Source: Paraburkholderia fungorum (lineage in GTDB: Bacteria > Pseudomonadota > Gammaproteobacteria > Burkholderiales > Burkholderiaceae). Taken from it: DNA of 64,000 bases. The notes under the pieces are model-generated. The model was not told where the DNA came from, searched no databases, and worked only from the letters and a program-made list of their open reading frames with translations. The DNA lies in assembly GCF_900099835.1 (NCBI RefSeq), contig NZ_FNKP01000002.1, positions 1,054,001 to 1,118,000 of the forward strand, in the 5' to 3' direction. The position numbers and the translations under genes are program-made. This document shows, one piece after another, positions 44,034 to 53,575 of the stretch; the stretch's first letter is position 1, and each line of letters opens with the position of its first letter.

Positions 44034-45124
44034 GCCGAGAAGATTTCGGTGTAACGCTTGATCCACGCCGGTTGCACGACGGCGAGCGCCTTGTCGTCAT
44101 GCAGCACGGCTTTTTCGGCGATCTGTTGCGGACTCGGCACGAACGCGCGGCTCTCGGCCGGAATCACCGCTTTCGAATTGACCGGACCGTTCAGTACGTC
44201 GGCGGCCATGCGGCCTTGCACGCCGGCATCGAGCGAATGATTGATGAACGCGTGGATCACGTCACTGTCGCCGGGATGCGCTTTGGGGATCACGGTGAAC
44301 ATCAGTTGCGTCGCGAAGCCTTCCTTCATCCCGTAGGTCACGCCCATCTTGTATTCGGGCTTGCGGATCTGGTCGGGGAAAAACGCCGGCGAATAGATGC
44401 CGCCGATATCGAGCGAGCCGGTGCGGAACAGGTCGGCCACCTGGTTCGGATTCTCGCCGAGCGTCATCACGTGATCTTTCAGTTGCATCAGCTTCTTGAA
44501 GCCCGGCTCGATGTTCTGCTGCGAACCGCCATTCATTTTCGCGGCGATGATCGCGAGGTCCACCGCTTCGGCCCACTCGGGCGGCGGCAGGAACACGCGG
44601 CCGGAATACTTCGGGTCCCACAGTGCTTCATACGAAGTGGGTGCGTTTTTGACCGTCGCCGTGTTGTAGATCAGACCGTCCGACCACAGCAGATAGCCGA
44701 CCCCGAAGCCGTTCGCGCCCGTGCGGTATTGCGGCGCGACGTCCTTCAGATTGGGCAGCTTGTCGAGATCGGGCTTCATCAGCAGACCGGCGTCGCCGAG
44801 ACCCGACGCGCCGACGCCCGCCAGCGTGATCACGTCGTACGTGGGACGATCGCCCGCAGCCTTGAGCTTGGCGACCATGCCGGAGGTGCCGTCGGCGCGA
44901 TCGGCAATCACCTTGCAGCCGGTTTTCGCGGTGAACGTCGCGGCGATGTTGCGCAGCGCGGCCGCGCCGGTGTCGTCCGACCAGGTCAGCACGCGCAGCG
45001 TCTTGCCGCTGAAGTTGTGCTCCTGCGCGCGCAGGTTGACGAACGGCATCGGCAGCGTGGAGGCGGCGAGCGCCGCGCCGATCGTCTTGATAGCCTGCCT
45101 TCTGCCCCGTTTGATCTCTTGCAT
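44030..45124 (-). CDS. PotD-like ABC transporter substrate-binding protein
   Basis: 364 residues. N-terminus RGRRQAIKTIGAALAASTLPMP looks like a Tat-type or Sec signal, with cleavage near NLRAQ. The body is an SBP_bac family 1/8 protein (TLRVLTWSDDTGAAALRNIAATFTAKTG, then YLLWSDGLIYNT), as in PotD and related spermidine/putrescine or opine/aminoethylphosphonate binders. It is the first gene of a four-gene operon, SBP-permease-permease-ATPase, and lies divergent from a LysR regulator. The exact ligand is open. Confidence 0.92.
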   Translation of the reverse strand: MQEIKRGRRQAIKTIGAALAASTLPMPFVNLRAQEHNFSGKTLRVLTWSDDTGAAALRNIAATFTAKTGCKVIADRADGTSGMVAKLKAAGDRPTYDVITLAGVGASGLGDAGLLMKPDLDKLPNLKDVAPQYRTGANGFGVGYLLWSDGLIYNTATVKNAPTSYEALWDPKYSGRVFLPPPEWAEAVDLAIIAAKMNGGSQQNIEPGFKKLMQLKDHVMTLGENPNQVADLFRTGSLDIGGIYSPAFFPDQIRKPEYKMGVTYGMKEGFATQLMFTVIPKAHPGDSDVIHAFINHSLDAGVQGRMAADVLNGPVNSKAVIPAESRAFVPSPQQIAEKAVLHDDKALAVVQPAWIKRYTEIFSA

Positions 45125-45633
45125 GGCGGTCTCCCTGTGTTGAACGCCTGTTACCTTGACCGGTTACCTCGGGTTGTCTGAGGTGTCCGCTTTGACCGCT
45201 GCGCTGCGTTGCGTGTTGATGCACTCTAGGTTTGTCAAAATCCCGCGCCAAACGAAATATGCGCATGGGCGGTATGACATAAGCTCATGCGGCTGACCTC
45301 GCGGGGTTCATGTCGCCAAACCCGATAAGCCGGGGAGAACGCCGACGCAGTGGCGCATGCGGGTTAACGTTCATGATTTGCGCGCATCGCGGTTCACGTC
45401 GAGGTATGAGGAAAGCTCGGTTCTGGTGCGGATGTTCTACTGCGTTGCCCTTTCCCGGTGCAGCAGCGGCGCGAAAACGCCATTTTTTAAAGCGGCATGA
45501 GCCGGACGCATGCCGATAGGGTCGAGGTATCTCGTGCGGCCCTTTCTGATCGCGTATCCTGTGGGCTTGTCGGGCAAGCGGGCGACCTGATCGCCACGCC
45601 TGCGTAATGATTTTTTTTGATCCCGGATACCCG
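45125..45633. other. Divergent regulatory region between binding protein and LysR genes
   Basis: About 500 bases. Contains the imperfect dyad GCATGGGC-N12-GCTCATGC at 45263-45290, spaced like a LysR-type binding site, about 140 bases upstream of the binding-protein start. No gene seen. Confidence 0.5.
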
Positions 45634-46536
45634 ATGCGACGACTCCCGCCGCTCAACGCGCTGCAGATTTTCGAAACCGTAGCGCGCCACCGAAGTTTCA
45701 CGCGCGCCGCCGACCATTTGTGCCTGACGCAAGGCGCGGTCAGCCGGCAGATCATCGCGCTCGAGGACTACTACAAGTTTCCGCTCTTCAAGCGTCACGC
45801 GAAAGGTTTGACGCTGACCGCCGAGGGCGAAATGCTGCTGCCCGCCGTCAAGGAAAGCTTTGCGCGTATTGAGGAAATTTCGCTGCGGCTGACGCGCCAA
45901 CGCACCGATCTCGCGCTGAAAGTGCCGACCTGCGTGATGCGCTGGATGCTGCCGAAAATCATGCGTTTCCAGGCCGAATACCCCGATCTGCATGTGCAGA
46001 TCACGACGACCTGGCAGCACGATGTCGATTTTCAGAGCGAGCCGTTCGACGCGGCGATCATCTATGCGTCGTCGCCGGGGGCGGACGTGCAGGCGGTGCC
46101 GCTGTTCGAAGAGCGTCTGACGCCGGTATGCGCGCCCGAATTGCTGAAGGACAAGCCGCTAGCCGGGGTCGCCGATCTCGCGCGCCATACGCTGCTGCAT
46201 CCGACCCGCGATCATCGTGACTGGAAAATGTGGCTGGCGAAGGTGACGGAAGTGGGCGAGGTGAGTGGCCCGGCCGCTGGAGAGATCGACGCCGAACTCG
46301 GCCCGAGCTTCGACACGCTCGATATGGCGACCAACGCGGCATTACAGGGCTTCGGCGTGGCGATCAGCGACCTTGCGCTAATCGACGAGGATGTCGCCGC
46401 GCGCCGCCTGGTGCGGCCGTTCGATACGGTGCTCAAAACCGGCTGGCGCTATTACTTCGTTTATCCGGATTCGGTCGCGCATCAGCAGAAGCTGAATTTG
46501 TTCCGCGAGTGGATCGCGGAACATTGGGAAGATTAG
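45634..46536 (+). CDS. LysR-family regulator, GcvA-like
   Basis: 300 residues from the ATG at 45634 (MRRLPPLNALQIF); the frame from 45607 adds nine residues that do not fit the family. N-terminal winged HTH with RAADHLCLTQGAVSRQIIALEDYYKFPLFKR, then an effector domain with the GcvA-type opening TCVMRWMLPKIMRFQAEYPDLHVQITTTW. GcvA-like regulators respond to glycine or other amino acids. Divergent position suggests control of the PotABCD-like operon. Confidence 0.92.
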   Translation: MRRLPPLNALQIFETVARHRSFTRAADHLCLTQGAVSRQIIALEDYYKFPLFKRHAKGLTLTAEGEMLLPAVKESFARIEEISLRLTRQRTDLALKVPTCVMRWMLPKIMRFQAEYPDLHVQITTTWQHDVDFQSEPFDAAIIYASSPGADVQAVPLFEERLTPVCAPELLKDKPLAGVADLARHTLLHPTRDHRDWKMWLAKVTEVGEVSGPAAGEIDAELGPSFDTLDMATNAALQGFGVAISDLALIDEDVAARRLVRPFDTVLKTGWRYYFVYPDSVAHQQKLNLFREWIAEHWED

Positions 46537-46591
46537 GCCGCCCGCTTTTACGTTGCCGTGATCGGCCACGCCAAGCAGACGGCCCGTCGCC

Positions 46592-47674
46592 TCAAGGCGC
46601 GAACGACAGGAACAGATACGCGGCGAACAGCGACAGATGCACCGCGCCTTGCAAAATCGTGGTGCGCCCCGTGCTCAGCGTGAGCGTGCCGACCACCAGC
46701 GTCAGCATCAGCAACACCGTTTCCTTGCCGTTGATGCCGAGCACGAGCGGCTGACCGGTGTACAGAAACACCCCGGCCACGGTCGGAATGGTCAACCCGA
46801 TGCTGGCGAGAGCCGACCCAAGCGCAAGATTCAGGCTGTTCTGCAGACGGTCGGCACGCGCCGCGCGCACGGCCGCGAGCCCTTCGGGCAGCAGCACCAG
46901 CGCCGCGATGATGATCCCGACCACGGCGGGCGGCGCGCCCGCATTCTGGACCGCGGTTTCGACCACCGGCGACAGCACCTTCGCGAGCAGCACCACGGCA
47001 ACGAGACACACCAGCAGCAGACCACCGGCCGCGAGCGCGAGACCGGCACTCGGCGGCTCGGCGTGGACGTCTTCGTCGGGCGTACCGGCCAGAAAATAAT
47101 CGCGATGACGCACGGTCTGCACGAACACGAACACCCCATACAGCACCAGCGACGACACCCCGGCAAACGCGAGCTGTGACGGCGACAGGATCGGACCGAC
47201 GCTGGTGGTGGTGTAGTTCGGCATGACCAGCGTCAGCACGGACAACGACGCGAGCACGGCCAGCGCCGCCGCCGCGCCACGGCTTTGAAAATCCTGCTCC
47301 CGATGGCGAATACCGCCCACCAGCAGGCAGATGCCCACAATGCCGTTACAGACGATCATCACCGCCGCGAACACCGTGTCGCGTGCGAGGCCGGCTTTCT
47401 CCGGCCCGGACGTCAGCATCACGGACACGATCAGCGCCACCTCGATCACCGTCACGGCTACCGCCAGCACCAGCGTGCCGAACGGTTCGCCGACGCGATG
47501 CGCGACCACTTCCGCGTGATGGACCGCCGTAAAGACCGCCGCGCACAACGCGAGGCCGACCAGTATGAGCAGCAGCGCGTTGGCCGCCATCGCGTGCGAG
47601 GCGCCCAGCACGATCCACGCGACGAAAGGCGTGACAAGGGTCCAGCGGGGCAAAACGGCCGAGGGCTTGCTCAT
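46592..47674 (-). CDS. chaA: ChaA-type calcium(sodium)/proton antiporter
   Basis: 360 residues with eleven or so membrane helices. The two inverted Na_Ca_ex halves each hold the acidic ion-binding stretch: GEPFGTLVLAVAVTVIEVALI near residue 62 and VGIIIAALVLLPEGLAAVRAA near 245. This is the Ca2+/H+ (also Na+, K+/H+) exchanger ChaA of the inner membrane. Monocistronic, convergent with the LysR gene. Confidence 0.9.
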   Translation of the reverse strand: MSKPSAVLPRWTLVTPFVAWIVLGASHAMAANALLLILVGLALCAAVFTAVHHAEVVAHRVGEPFGTLVLAVAVTVIEVALIVSVMLTSGPEKAGLARDTVFAAVMIVCNGIVGICLLVGGIRHREQDFQSRGAAAALAVLASLSVLTLVMPNYTTTSVGPILSPSQLAFAGVSSLVLYGVFVFVQTVRHRDYFLAGTPDEDVHAEPPSAGLALAAGGLLLVCLVAVVLLAKVLSPVVETAVQNAGAPPAVVGIIIAALVLLPEGLAAVRAARADRLQNSLNLALGSALASIGLTIPTVAGVFLYTGQPLVLGINGKETVLLMLTLVVGTLTLSTGRTTILQGAVHLSLFAAYLFLSFAP

Positions 47675-48143
47675 TCGAACTTCCTTTTGAATGCCGGTTC
47701 TGGCTGGAAAAAACGTGCGGAGCCTGCGAACAAATCAGGCAAAAATGTTAAAGCGGTGTGTCAGAAATGCGATATAAGCCGTTAAATTATAAAGGATAAA
47801 TTTCACGGATCTGTGCATTCTCGTGTGATGGGGCGTCATCAACGGAAATACGTCATTATGACGCCCGAGTTTGACACCACAGGATGCAAAAACGGCGATA
47901 ACTCGAGAGAAAGGACGTTTGCGCAGAATGGCGCAACTTACGGCGAGAAATTCTGAAGACGGCGCGTTCGCGCCAGAGTGGAAACCAGACGGAAATCTAA
48001 GCAAAAGCGGAAGTTTGGCGACACGATTCGTGACGCGCGGCATTCGACGGGAGGGTTATCGAATTCGAATCCGAACCCGGACGCCAATGTCATACGTCGA
48101 AGACATCGGCGCCCGTGAATTGCTCTACAGCTGAATTACCCGA
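47675..48143. other. Intergenic region upstream of chaA
   Basis: About 470 bases, A/T-rich at 47730-47830. Should carry the chaA promoter. No known cation riboswitch pattern recognised. Confidence 0.35.
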
Positions 48144-48506
48144 TTATTGGCCTTCGGCACGGATCGTCAGCGCGTTCTTGACCGACTTCACGCCAGCGAC
48201 GCCTTGCGCCGTTTGCGTTGCGAGGTCGACCATTGCCTGTTCCGGCACCGAACCTTGCAGCGTCACGTCACCACTACGTGCGCGCACGGTGATGTTCGAC
48301 ACGCTCAGGCCCTTCGTCTTTGCCAGTGCGCCGCGAACCTTGCGGCTCAGTGCGCGGTTGGCTGCCTTGGTTTGCTTGGCCGTCGGCGCAGCCGACGTGG
48401 TTGCGGCTGCGGGAGCAGCTGCATCGCTAGCTTGTGCGTAGGCATTGATGGACGCCAGAACGATCAGTGCGCCGCCGATCATCTTGATTGCCGGGAATGC
48501 TTTCAT
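48144..48506 (-). CDS. BON-domain periplasmic protein
   Basis: 120 residues with a signal peptide ending at NAYAQ, an Ala/Thr-rich spacer and one BON domain (VRGALAKTKGLSVSNITVRARSGDVTLQGSVPEQ...VAGVKSVKNAL). BON domains bind phospholipid or envelope surfaces; OsmY-like proteins are induced by osmotic stress. AGGAG is placed eight bases before the ATG. Monocistronic. Confidence 0.9.
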   Translation of the reverse strand: MKAFPAIKMIGGALIVLASINAYAQASDAAAPAAATTSAAPTAKQTKAANRALSRKVRGALAKTKGLSVSNITVRARSGDVTLQGSVPEQAMVDLATQTAQGVAGVKSVKNALTIRAEGQ

Positions 48507-48973
48507 TCAACTTTCTCCTATTGTCATTAAGTATGCGGTCCCCAGATGAGGACGATTTGCTACACCAACGGGTAAATCGGAATTAAATCTGAATGGAACG
48601 TGCAGCAGGCCATACCAAAAGCTTTCAGACTGTAGGCTGATGCGGGCGCGACGGGGCGCGCACGAGCAGACAAAGCCTATGCTACCGGCTGGACAGACAC
48701 GATACTCCAATTAGTGCCATGTTGAATGCTACGGTGTACCGAAATGAGGCTTTGGTACAACGAATGCGCCACTGACCGCCGGCAAATGGCGTTTTATCGC
48801 TGGATCAGGGATTTGTTTAATACCGTTTTGCCTCTGTTTGTGCATTGTTTCATTCACTGCTTATTGTCTGCGCTTTGCGAATTTTTCTCTGATGTTCCCA
48901 CTATTTAACGCAATCGCGCCTGGTGATTTTCATAATTCGAAGTGATGCGTTTGGCGAGAAAAGGATTGAACGC
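48507..48973. other. Intergenic region upstream of the BON and glycosylase genes
   Basis: About 470 bases between divergent genes. Low-GC around 48780-48910. No RNA element or gene recognised. Confidence 0.35.
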
Positions 48974-49615
48974 ATGCGAAAGGAATTACTCCCGATCCGG
49001 CTATTGCGGCGAGCCGATCTGCCGGTCGACACCGTCGAACTGGCGCGCTTCATGATCGGCAAATACCTCGTGCACGATCTGCCCGAAGGGCGCATGAGCG
49101 GGCGGATTGTGGAGACCGAGGCTTATCCGCTGGGGGATTCGACCAGTCACGCGTTCAAGGGGCGGCGTCCGCATAACGGGTCGATGTTTCTCGCGCCAGG
49201 CCATGCCTATGTGCGGCTCACCTACGGGCTGTCGTACATGCTGAACATGTCCGCCGAGGTGGAGGAGGTTGGCGCCGGTATCCTCTTTCGCGCGATCGAA
49301 CCGCTCGAAGGACTTGCGTTGATGGAAACGCGGCGTCCCGGCGTACCGCTGCGCGATCTCGCGCGTGGGCCAGGCCGGCTCACGATGGCACTCGATGTCG
49401 GACCGTCATTCGACGGCCATGACCTTTGCGCGGGACGCGATTTATGGATTGGCGTAATAGAGATAGGGGAAATGCCAATTGGCGTGACGACGCGAATCGG
49501 TTTGTCGCGTGAAATGCATTTGCCATTGCGTTTTTTTGAACCGGGAAGCGGATTTGTCAGCGGTCCACGTAAATTGCTGGTCGCGCCGCATTCGGCGCTA
49601 CATTCTGGTGCATAA
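48974..49615 (+). CDS. DNA-3-methyladenine glycosylase (AAG/MPG family)
   Basis: 213 residues from the ATG at 48974, nine bases after AAGGA. Pur_DNA_glyco fold: [36 protein letters not shown] with the catalytic Glu and base-flipping region, [25 protein letters not shown], and [13 protein letters not shown]. It removes alkylated purines from DNA to start base excision repair. Complete, monocistronic. Confidence 0.93.
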   Translation: MRKELLPIRLLRRADLPVDTVELARFMIGKYLVHDLPEGRMSGRIVETEAYPLGDSTSHAFKGRRPHNGSMFLAPGHAYVRLTYGLSYMLNMSAEVEEVGAGILFRAIEPLEGLALMETRRPGVPLRDLARGPGRLTMALDVGPSFDGHDLCAGRDLWIGVIEIGEMPIGVTTRIGLSREMHLPLRFFEPGSGFVSGPRKLLVAPHSALHSGA

Positions 49616-49908
49616 GCTCGTGCGTAGTTTTAACCGCGCATAAAACGGTTTATGGAAAAAGCCGCTCGCATCAGACGTATTTTTGAAACGTCAGACACAT
49701 CGGGTTACGTTTCCGACAATTATTACGGCATTGCCCAATCATGGGGCGTTCAAGCCGGTATCTTCTTTAGAATCCTTGCGATTTCAGCAATTATCTATCT
49801 CTAAATCAAGGGTTTTCCCTTGGCATTCTGGTGACTAGACTGAAACCACTCGCTTCTCATGAATATGACAAGCGACGCAAATAAAACCAGATATGGAGGT
49901 AGGTCATC

Positions 49909-50253
49909 ATGAAATCGCTTATCAAGGCAGTCGCCATTGCAGCCGTTCTTGCAGCCCCGGTCGCCGCATTTGCGCAGGCCAGTCAACAGCCCGCGACCCG
50001 CGCGGAAGTTAAAAACGAATTGATCCAGCTTGAACAGGCGGGTTACAACCCGGCCATTTCGAACGACGTCACCTATCCGGCCGATATTCAGGCCGCCGAA
50101 CGCCGCGTTCAGGCGGAAAATCCGGCTGTCGCGCAGACTCAGGAGCCGGTCGCCGACACCAGCGGCTATGGCGGTGCGATGAGCGGTTCGTCGCAGTCAG
50201 GCGGTATGGTTCAGCCGACCTCGGGTCCGAAGTCGGTCTATTTCGGCAACTAA
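49909..50253 (+). CDS. DUF4148 domain-containing exported protein
   Basis: 114 residues with a signal peptide (MKSLIKAVAIAAVLAAPVAAFAQ) and the DUF4148 core TRAEVKNELIQLEQAGYNPA...DVTYPADIQAAERRV, then a Gly/Ser-rich tail. GGAGGT precedes the start. DUF4148 is a small periplasmic family, abundant in Burkholderia, without assigned function. A second member lies at 57172-57444. Confidence 0.9.
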   Translation: MKSLIKAVAIAAVLAAPVAAFAQASQQPATRAEVKNELIQLEQAGYNPAISNDVTYPADIQAAERRVQAENPAVAQTQEPVADTSGYGGAMSGSSQSGGMVQPTSGPKSVYFGN

Positions 50254-50637
50254 CTGGTTCGTAGATAGAGGCGGTTGGCCATTCAGCTGATCGTCTCGCG
50301 CCATTTGCCGGGTTGAAATCGCAACTACTCGCGTGCGAATCTAGCCGGCGCTCATTTTTAATGCGGCATGCAATCGAATCAGGATTGCCTGCCAATCGAC
50401 ATCCGGCCGGTCGGCGCGTCCGCCTGTTAGCAATGCGCCCGGCATCGAAAGAGCGTTGGGAAGCTCGGCGCGCGACATCTCGCACAGAAACATCCACGGC
50501 AACGGACGGTCAGCATTACATCGCACGCGTCCAGCTGCATCAGAGTTCAATGAACCTCCGCTGCCGCAAGGTAGCTTTGCCCAACCTGTTGAAGGATTGG
50601 GCTTTTTTTGCGTTCTACGGGTTGTGCCGACGTCCCG
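50254..50637. other. Intergenic region ending in an orphan terminator
   Basis: About 380 bases after the DUF4148 gene. The last part, from about 50500, contains G/C-rich complementary segments followed by the terminator at 50579-50609, which is over 300 bases from the DUF4148 stop. A small RNA is possible. Confidence 0.35.
50579..50609 (+). terminator. Intrinsic terminator
   Basis: Six-base stem GCCCAA/TTGGGC, 12-base loop, then seven T. It faces the plus strand. The gene it serves is either DUF4148 with a long 3' leader or an unannotated RNA. Confidence 0.8.
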
Positions 50638-51081
50638 TCAGGGGCGCTCGCCGTGAATATAAAACTCGAGCTGTTGAATCGTGAATTGTTGCTCGGCGAT
50701 GATGTTCTTCACCAGGTCGCCGATCGACACCATGCCGATCAGCCGGTCATTCTCGATGACCGGCAAGTGGCGCATGCGGCGCTCGGTCATCAGCGCCATG
50801 CAGTCGTCAGTTGTCTGGTCGGGGCGCACGAATCGCACAGCGCGGCTCATGATGTCGCGCACCGGCGTTTCCTTCGACGAGCGGTCCATCAGCACGACCT
50901 TGCGTGCATAGTCGCGCTCCGTGATGATTCCGGCGATGCTGTCGCCGTCCGTGACCACCAGCGCGCCGATGCCCTTTTCGGCCATGAGTTTGATCGCGTT
51001 ATAGACGGAATCGTCGGCGCCGATCGTGAAGACGGGCGTGTTGGTCGGTTTCGTTTTTAGTAGCTGTGCAACGCTTGTCAT
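50638..51081 (-). CDS. CBS-domain pair protein
   Basis: 147 residues from the ATG at 51081 (MTSVAQLLK), just after GGAGCG. Two CBS motifs: NAIKLMAEKGIGALVVTDGDSIAGIITERDYARKV and DDCMALMTERRMRHLPVIENDRLIGMVSIGDLVK. Stand-alone CBS pairs bind adenine nucleotides and modulate other enzymes or channels; the target is unknown. Cytoplasmic, monocistronic. Confidence 0.92.
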   Translation of the reverse strand: MTSVAQLLKTKPTNTPVFTIGADDSVYNAIKLMAEKGIGALVVTDGDSIAGIITERDYARKVVLMDRSSKETPVRDIMSRAVRFVRPDQTTDDCMALMTERRMRHLPVIENDRLIGMVSIGDLVKNIIAEQQFTIQQLEFYIHGERP

Positions 51082-51393
51082 GGAGCGCTCCATTTCGCAG
51101 TGCAGCACGCCGAGGCGGCGCGCTGTCGAGAGGGAAAGGCCATTCCAGTATAGGCGTGACGTGCCGCCGCAGTAGTTCGGGAATACCTGTGGCGCGCGGT
51201 ACGTTTAACTCGGGTAGCGGCAGGGTACGGCAAGTTCAGGCGGCGTTATTGCGGCCGCGTGCTGGCTAAAGCGGCGGCGGCCTGGAACGCACGCAAGGCC
51301 CGCCTCAGCGCTGCTTGAGGGGACATACGCATGCGTCACGCGGATTAGCGGTAAACTCCCAGTCCGTACCTTATTCCCGGTTTGATCGGGTTC
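51082..51393. other. Intergenic region upstream of ribA
   Basis: About 310 bases between divergent genes. I looked for an FMN riboswitch before ribA and did not find its conserved core. Confidence 0.4.
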
Positions 51394-52068
51394 ATGTCAG
51401 CAATACTGTCTAACGCCATGCTCACGTCTCACGATCCGTCGCCAGCAGCAGAGGGCGCAACCAACGGCGAATGCGTCATTCTCGACGCCACCGCCACGCT
51501 TCCCACGCGCTACGGCACGTTCACTTCGTATGTCTTCCGTGTATGCGAAAGCGGCGCCGAACATCTTGCGCTCGTGATGGGCGATGTCGCCAATCAGTCG
51601 TCCGTGTTGACGCGCCTGCATTCCGAATGCCTCACCGGCGACGTGCTCGGCTCCTATCGCTGCGATTGCGGCGAACAGCTCGATCTGGCGCTGCGCTACA
51701 TCGCCGCCGAGGGTTGCGGTGTGCTGCTCTACTTGCGCGGGCACGAAGGGCGTGGCATCGGTCTGTCGAACAAGATTCGCGCGTATGCGTTGCAGGAGCA
51801 GGGGCGCGACACCGTCGAGGCCAATCTCGATCTCGGTCTGCCTGACGATTCGCGCGAATACGATTCGGCCGCGGGCATTCTGCGCACGCTGAAAGTCACG
51901 TCGGTGCGCCTGATGAGCAACAATCCGGAGAAGTTCGACACGCTGTCCAAGCACGGCATTCCGGTCTGCGAGCGCGTGGCGCTGGCGATTCCGATGCGTG
52001 AAGAAAACGAGCGTTATATCCGCACGAAGCAGGTCAAGTTCGGCCACTACTTCGACGAGAACGAATAA
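51394..52068 (+). CDS. ribA: GTP cyclohydrolase II
   Basis: 224 residues from the ATG at 51394; ATG 51418 (MLTSHDPS) is an alternative. First step of riboflavin synthesis, GTP to 2,5-diamino-6-ribosylaminopyrimidinone phosphate. The zinc site is [20 protein letters not shown] with its three Cys; the catalytic block is [20 protein letters not shown], and the GTP-binding end is [14 protein letters not shown] stand-alone RibA, not fused to RibB. A 14-bp terminator hairpin follows. Confidence 0.95.
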   Translation: MSAILSNAMLTSHDPSPAAEGATNGECVILDATATLPTRYGTFTSYVFRVCESGAEHLALVMGDVANQSSVLTRLHSECLTGDVLGSYRCDCGEQLDLALRYIAAEGCGVLLYLRGHEGRGIGLSNKIRAYALQEQGRDTVEANLDLGLPDDSREYDSAAGILRTLKVTSVRLMSNNPEKFDTLSKHGIPVCERVALAIPMREENERYIRTKQVKFGHYFDENE

Positions 52069-52081
52069 GCGACGCATGTGA

Positions 52082-52113
52082 ACCGGCCGCCGTTTTTGCA
52101 AACGGCGGCCGGT
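52082..52113 (+). terminator. Terminator after ribA
   Basis: Fourteen perfect base pairs, ACCGGCCGCCGTTT/AAACGGCGGCCGGT, loop TTGC, followed by a partly T-rich tail. It starts 14 bases past the ribA stop. Confidence 0.8.
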
Positions 52114-52173
52114 GTCGGTTTGTTTTAGCGTCGTATTCCGCGCGATATTGCCGAAGTTTGACCCGGTAGCGCG

Positions 52174-52392
52174 TCAGAACAAACCGAAGTCGTCGTTACT
52201 GTCGGGAATCGCGCTGAGCAGGTCTCGCAGCGCGTGCCAGCCGGTCCATCCCAGAAGCGTTATCGATACTGCCAGCCAGCGCCGCGCGCCGGCGCTTCCG
52301 CACGCGGTGGACGTTTCAGTGCCGCGAGCCGTCGCAGTCCCATTCGATTTCTTCGAGCCGTGCAGCAGAGGGTACAAAGGGCACGTTTGCAT
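52174..52392 (-). CDS. Small single-pass membrane protein downstream of the NmrA-like gene
   Basis: 72 residues from the ATG at 52392, preceded by AAGGAG at ideal spacing. One hydrophobic segment, WLAVSITLLGWTGWHAL (about 42-58), follows a Thr/Gly-rich start. The gene begins 24 bases after the stop of the NmrA-like gene on the same strand, so the two are probably cotranscribed. No family known to me. The strong ribosome binding site is the main evidence that it is real. Confidence 0.55.
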   Translation of the reverse strand: MQTCPLYPLLHGSKKSNGTATARGTETSTACGSAGARRWLAVSITLLGWTGWHALRDLLSAIPDSNDDFGLF

Positions 52393-52416
52393 GATGTGTC
52401 TCCTTGCGAACGACGC

Positions 52417-53319
52417 TCAGCGAACCGCCGCGTCGATCTGCGGCACGAGTGCTGCAAATACTTGCGATAACGTCGTCGTGCCGAAGCGCCGCTCGCCGAC
52501 ATCCGCTTCGACGTCGATGCGGCCCGCGTTGTGCGCATCGTACAGATCGGCGATCAGGCGCGCATGAAGTTCGCCGAGTCCCGAGCGCTGAAGCACGGCA
52601 TTCCAGTCGTCGCGCGGCACTTCGTGCGCAGTGACGGCGTGCCCTGATACCTCGCTGATCGTGCGGGCCACGTCCAGCACACTGACGCGTTGCTGGCTTT
52701 CGACACTCACTACGCGCGGTGAAACTCGCGAAACCCGCACGTCAGCATCGAGTAGCAATCTCGCTGCAACAATGCCCACATCCTGTGCAGCCACCGTCGG
52801 AAAGCGCTTGTCCAACGGATGATGCAGACTCGGCAGCACGCCCCTGGCAAGCGCCATCGGCAATACGCGGGCCCAGTTATGCATGTGTTCGGCGGAACGT
52901 AGAAACGTCAGCTGCGCGTCGACCGTGCGGAGTTGCGTTTCCAGATAATGGAACAGCATCGTAATGCCCGTGCCGCTCGCGTGTTCAGCGCCGTAATCGG
53001 ACAGCGCCAGCACGTGATCCGGCGGATCGGCGCGCAACGCGGTGACGCACGCGTCGATCATGCTTCGCATCGCGGCGGCCGGATCCGCGTGATGATGCGG
53101 CAGCGGACACAGTAACTGCACCGCCTGCGCACCGCGAATTGCCCGCGCCACTGATTCCGCGTCGAACAGATCGACCACCACCGTCTCACAGCCGATTTCA
53201 TCAAGCGCTCCACGCTGCTTTTCATGACGAACTGCCGCCCGCACATCACGTCCCGCGCGACGCAAAGCCGCTGCGGCCGCTGTCCCCACATTTCCCGCTG
53301 CACCCAGAATCACGTACAC
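52417..53319 (-). CDS. NmrA-like NAD(P)-binding oxidoreductase
   Basis: 300 residues. Rossmann motif GAAGNVGTAAAAAL at the N-terminus, then a short-chain-dehydrogenase-like atypical body of the NmrA/QOR2 type (VVDLFDAESVARAIRGAQAVQLLCPLP). The SDR Tyr-x-x-x-Lys site is not obvious, so it may be a redox sensor or quinone-related reductase. Divergent from an AraC-type regulator 256 bases away, which probably controls it. Confidence 0.85.
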   Translation of the reverse strand: MYVILGAAGNVGTAAAAALRRAGRDVRAAVRHEKQRGALDEIGCETVVVDLFDAESVARAIRGAQAVQLLCPLPHHHADPAAAMRSMIDACVTALRADPPDHVLALSDYGAEHASGTGITMLFHYLETQLRTVDAQLTFLRSAEHMHNWARVLPMALARGVLPSLHHPLDKRFPTVAAQDVGIVAARLLLDADVRVSRVSPRVVSVESQQRVSVLDVARTISEVSGHAVTAHEVPRDDWNAVLQRSGLGELHARLIADLYDAHNAGRIDVEADVGERRFGTTTLSQVFAALVPQIDAAVR

Positions 53320-53575
53320 GTTTAGCTCCTTTCGACGATGACCCGCATGACGTCATCTTAGGAACGCGGCAATAAAGAAACGCGCAGGTAAAGATGGCGA
53401 TGCGCAGATTCGGATGACTGTTTTTCCTGCGGCGCCGAATGCGCAACATCGGCGATACGCTCAGCGGCCACCGTCCATTGAGTCATCCCGTAGCGCCAGG
53501 CAAAGCCGCGAAAAACGCAGCACAATGGACGGACGCGAAACACGCCCGCCATGCCGTCCTTCACGAGGTAAGCCG

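Noticed and set aside
51082..51393. FMN riboswitch before ribA
   Set aside because: The conserved AGGGCGGGGTGAAATTCCCC-type core is absent; the region shows no multi-helix pattern of that class.
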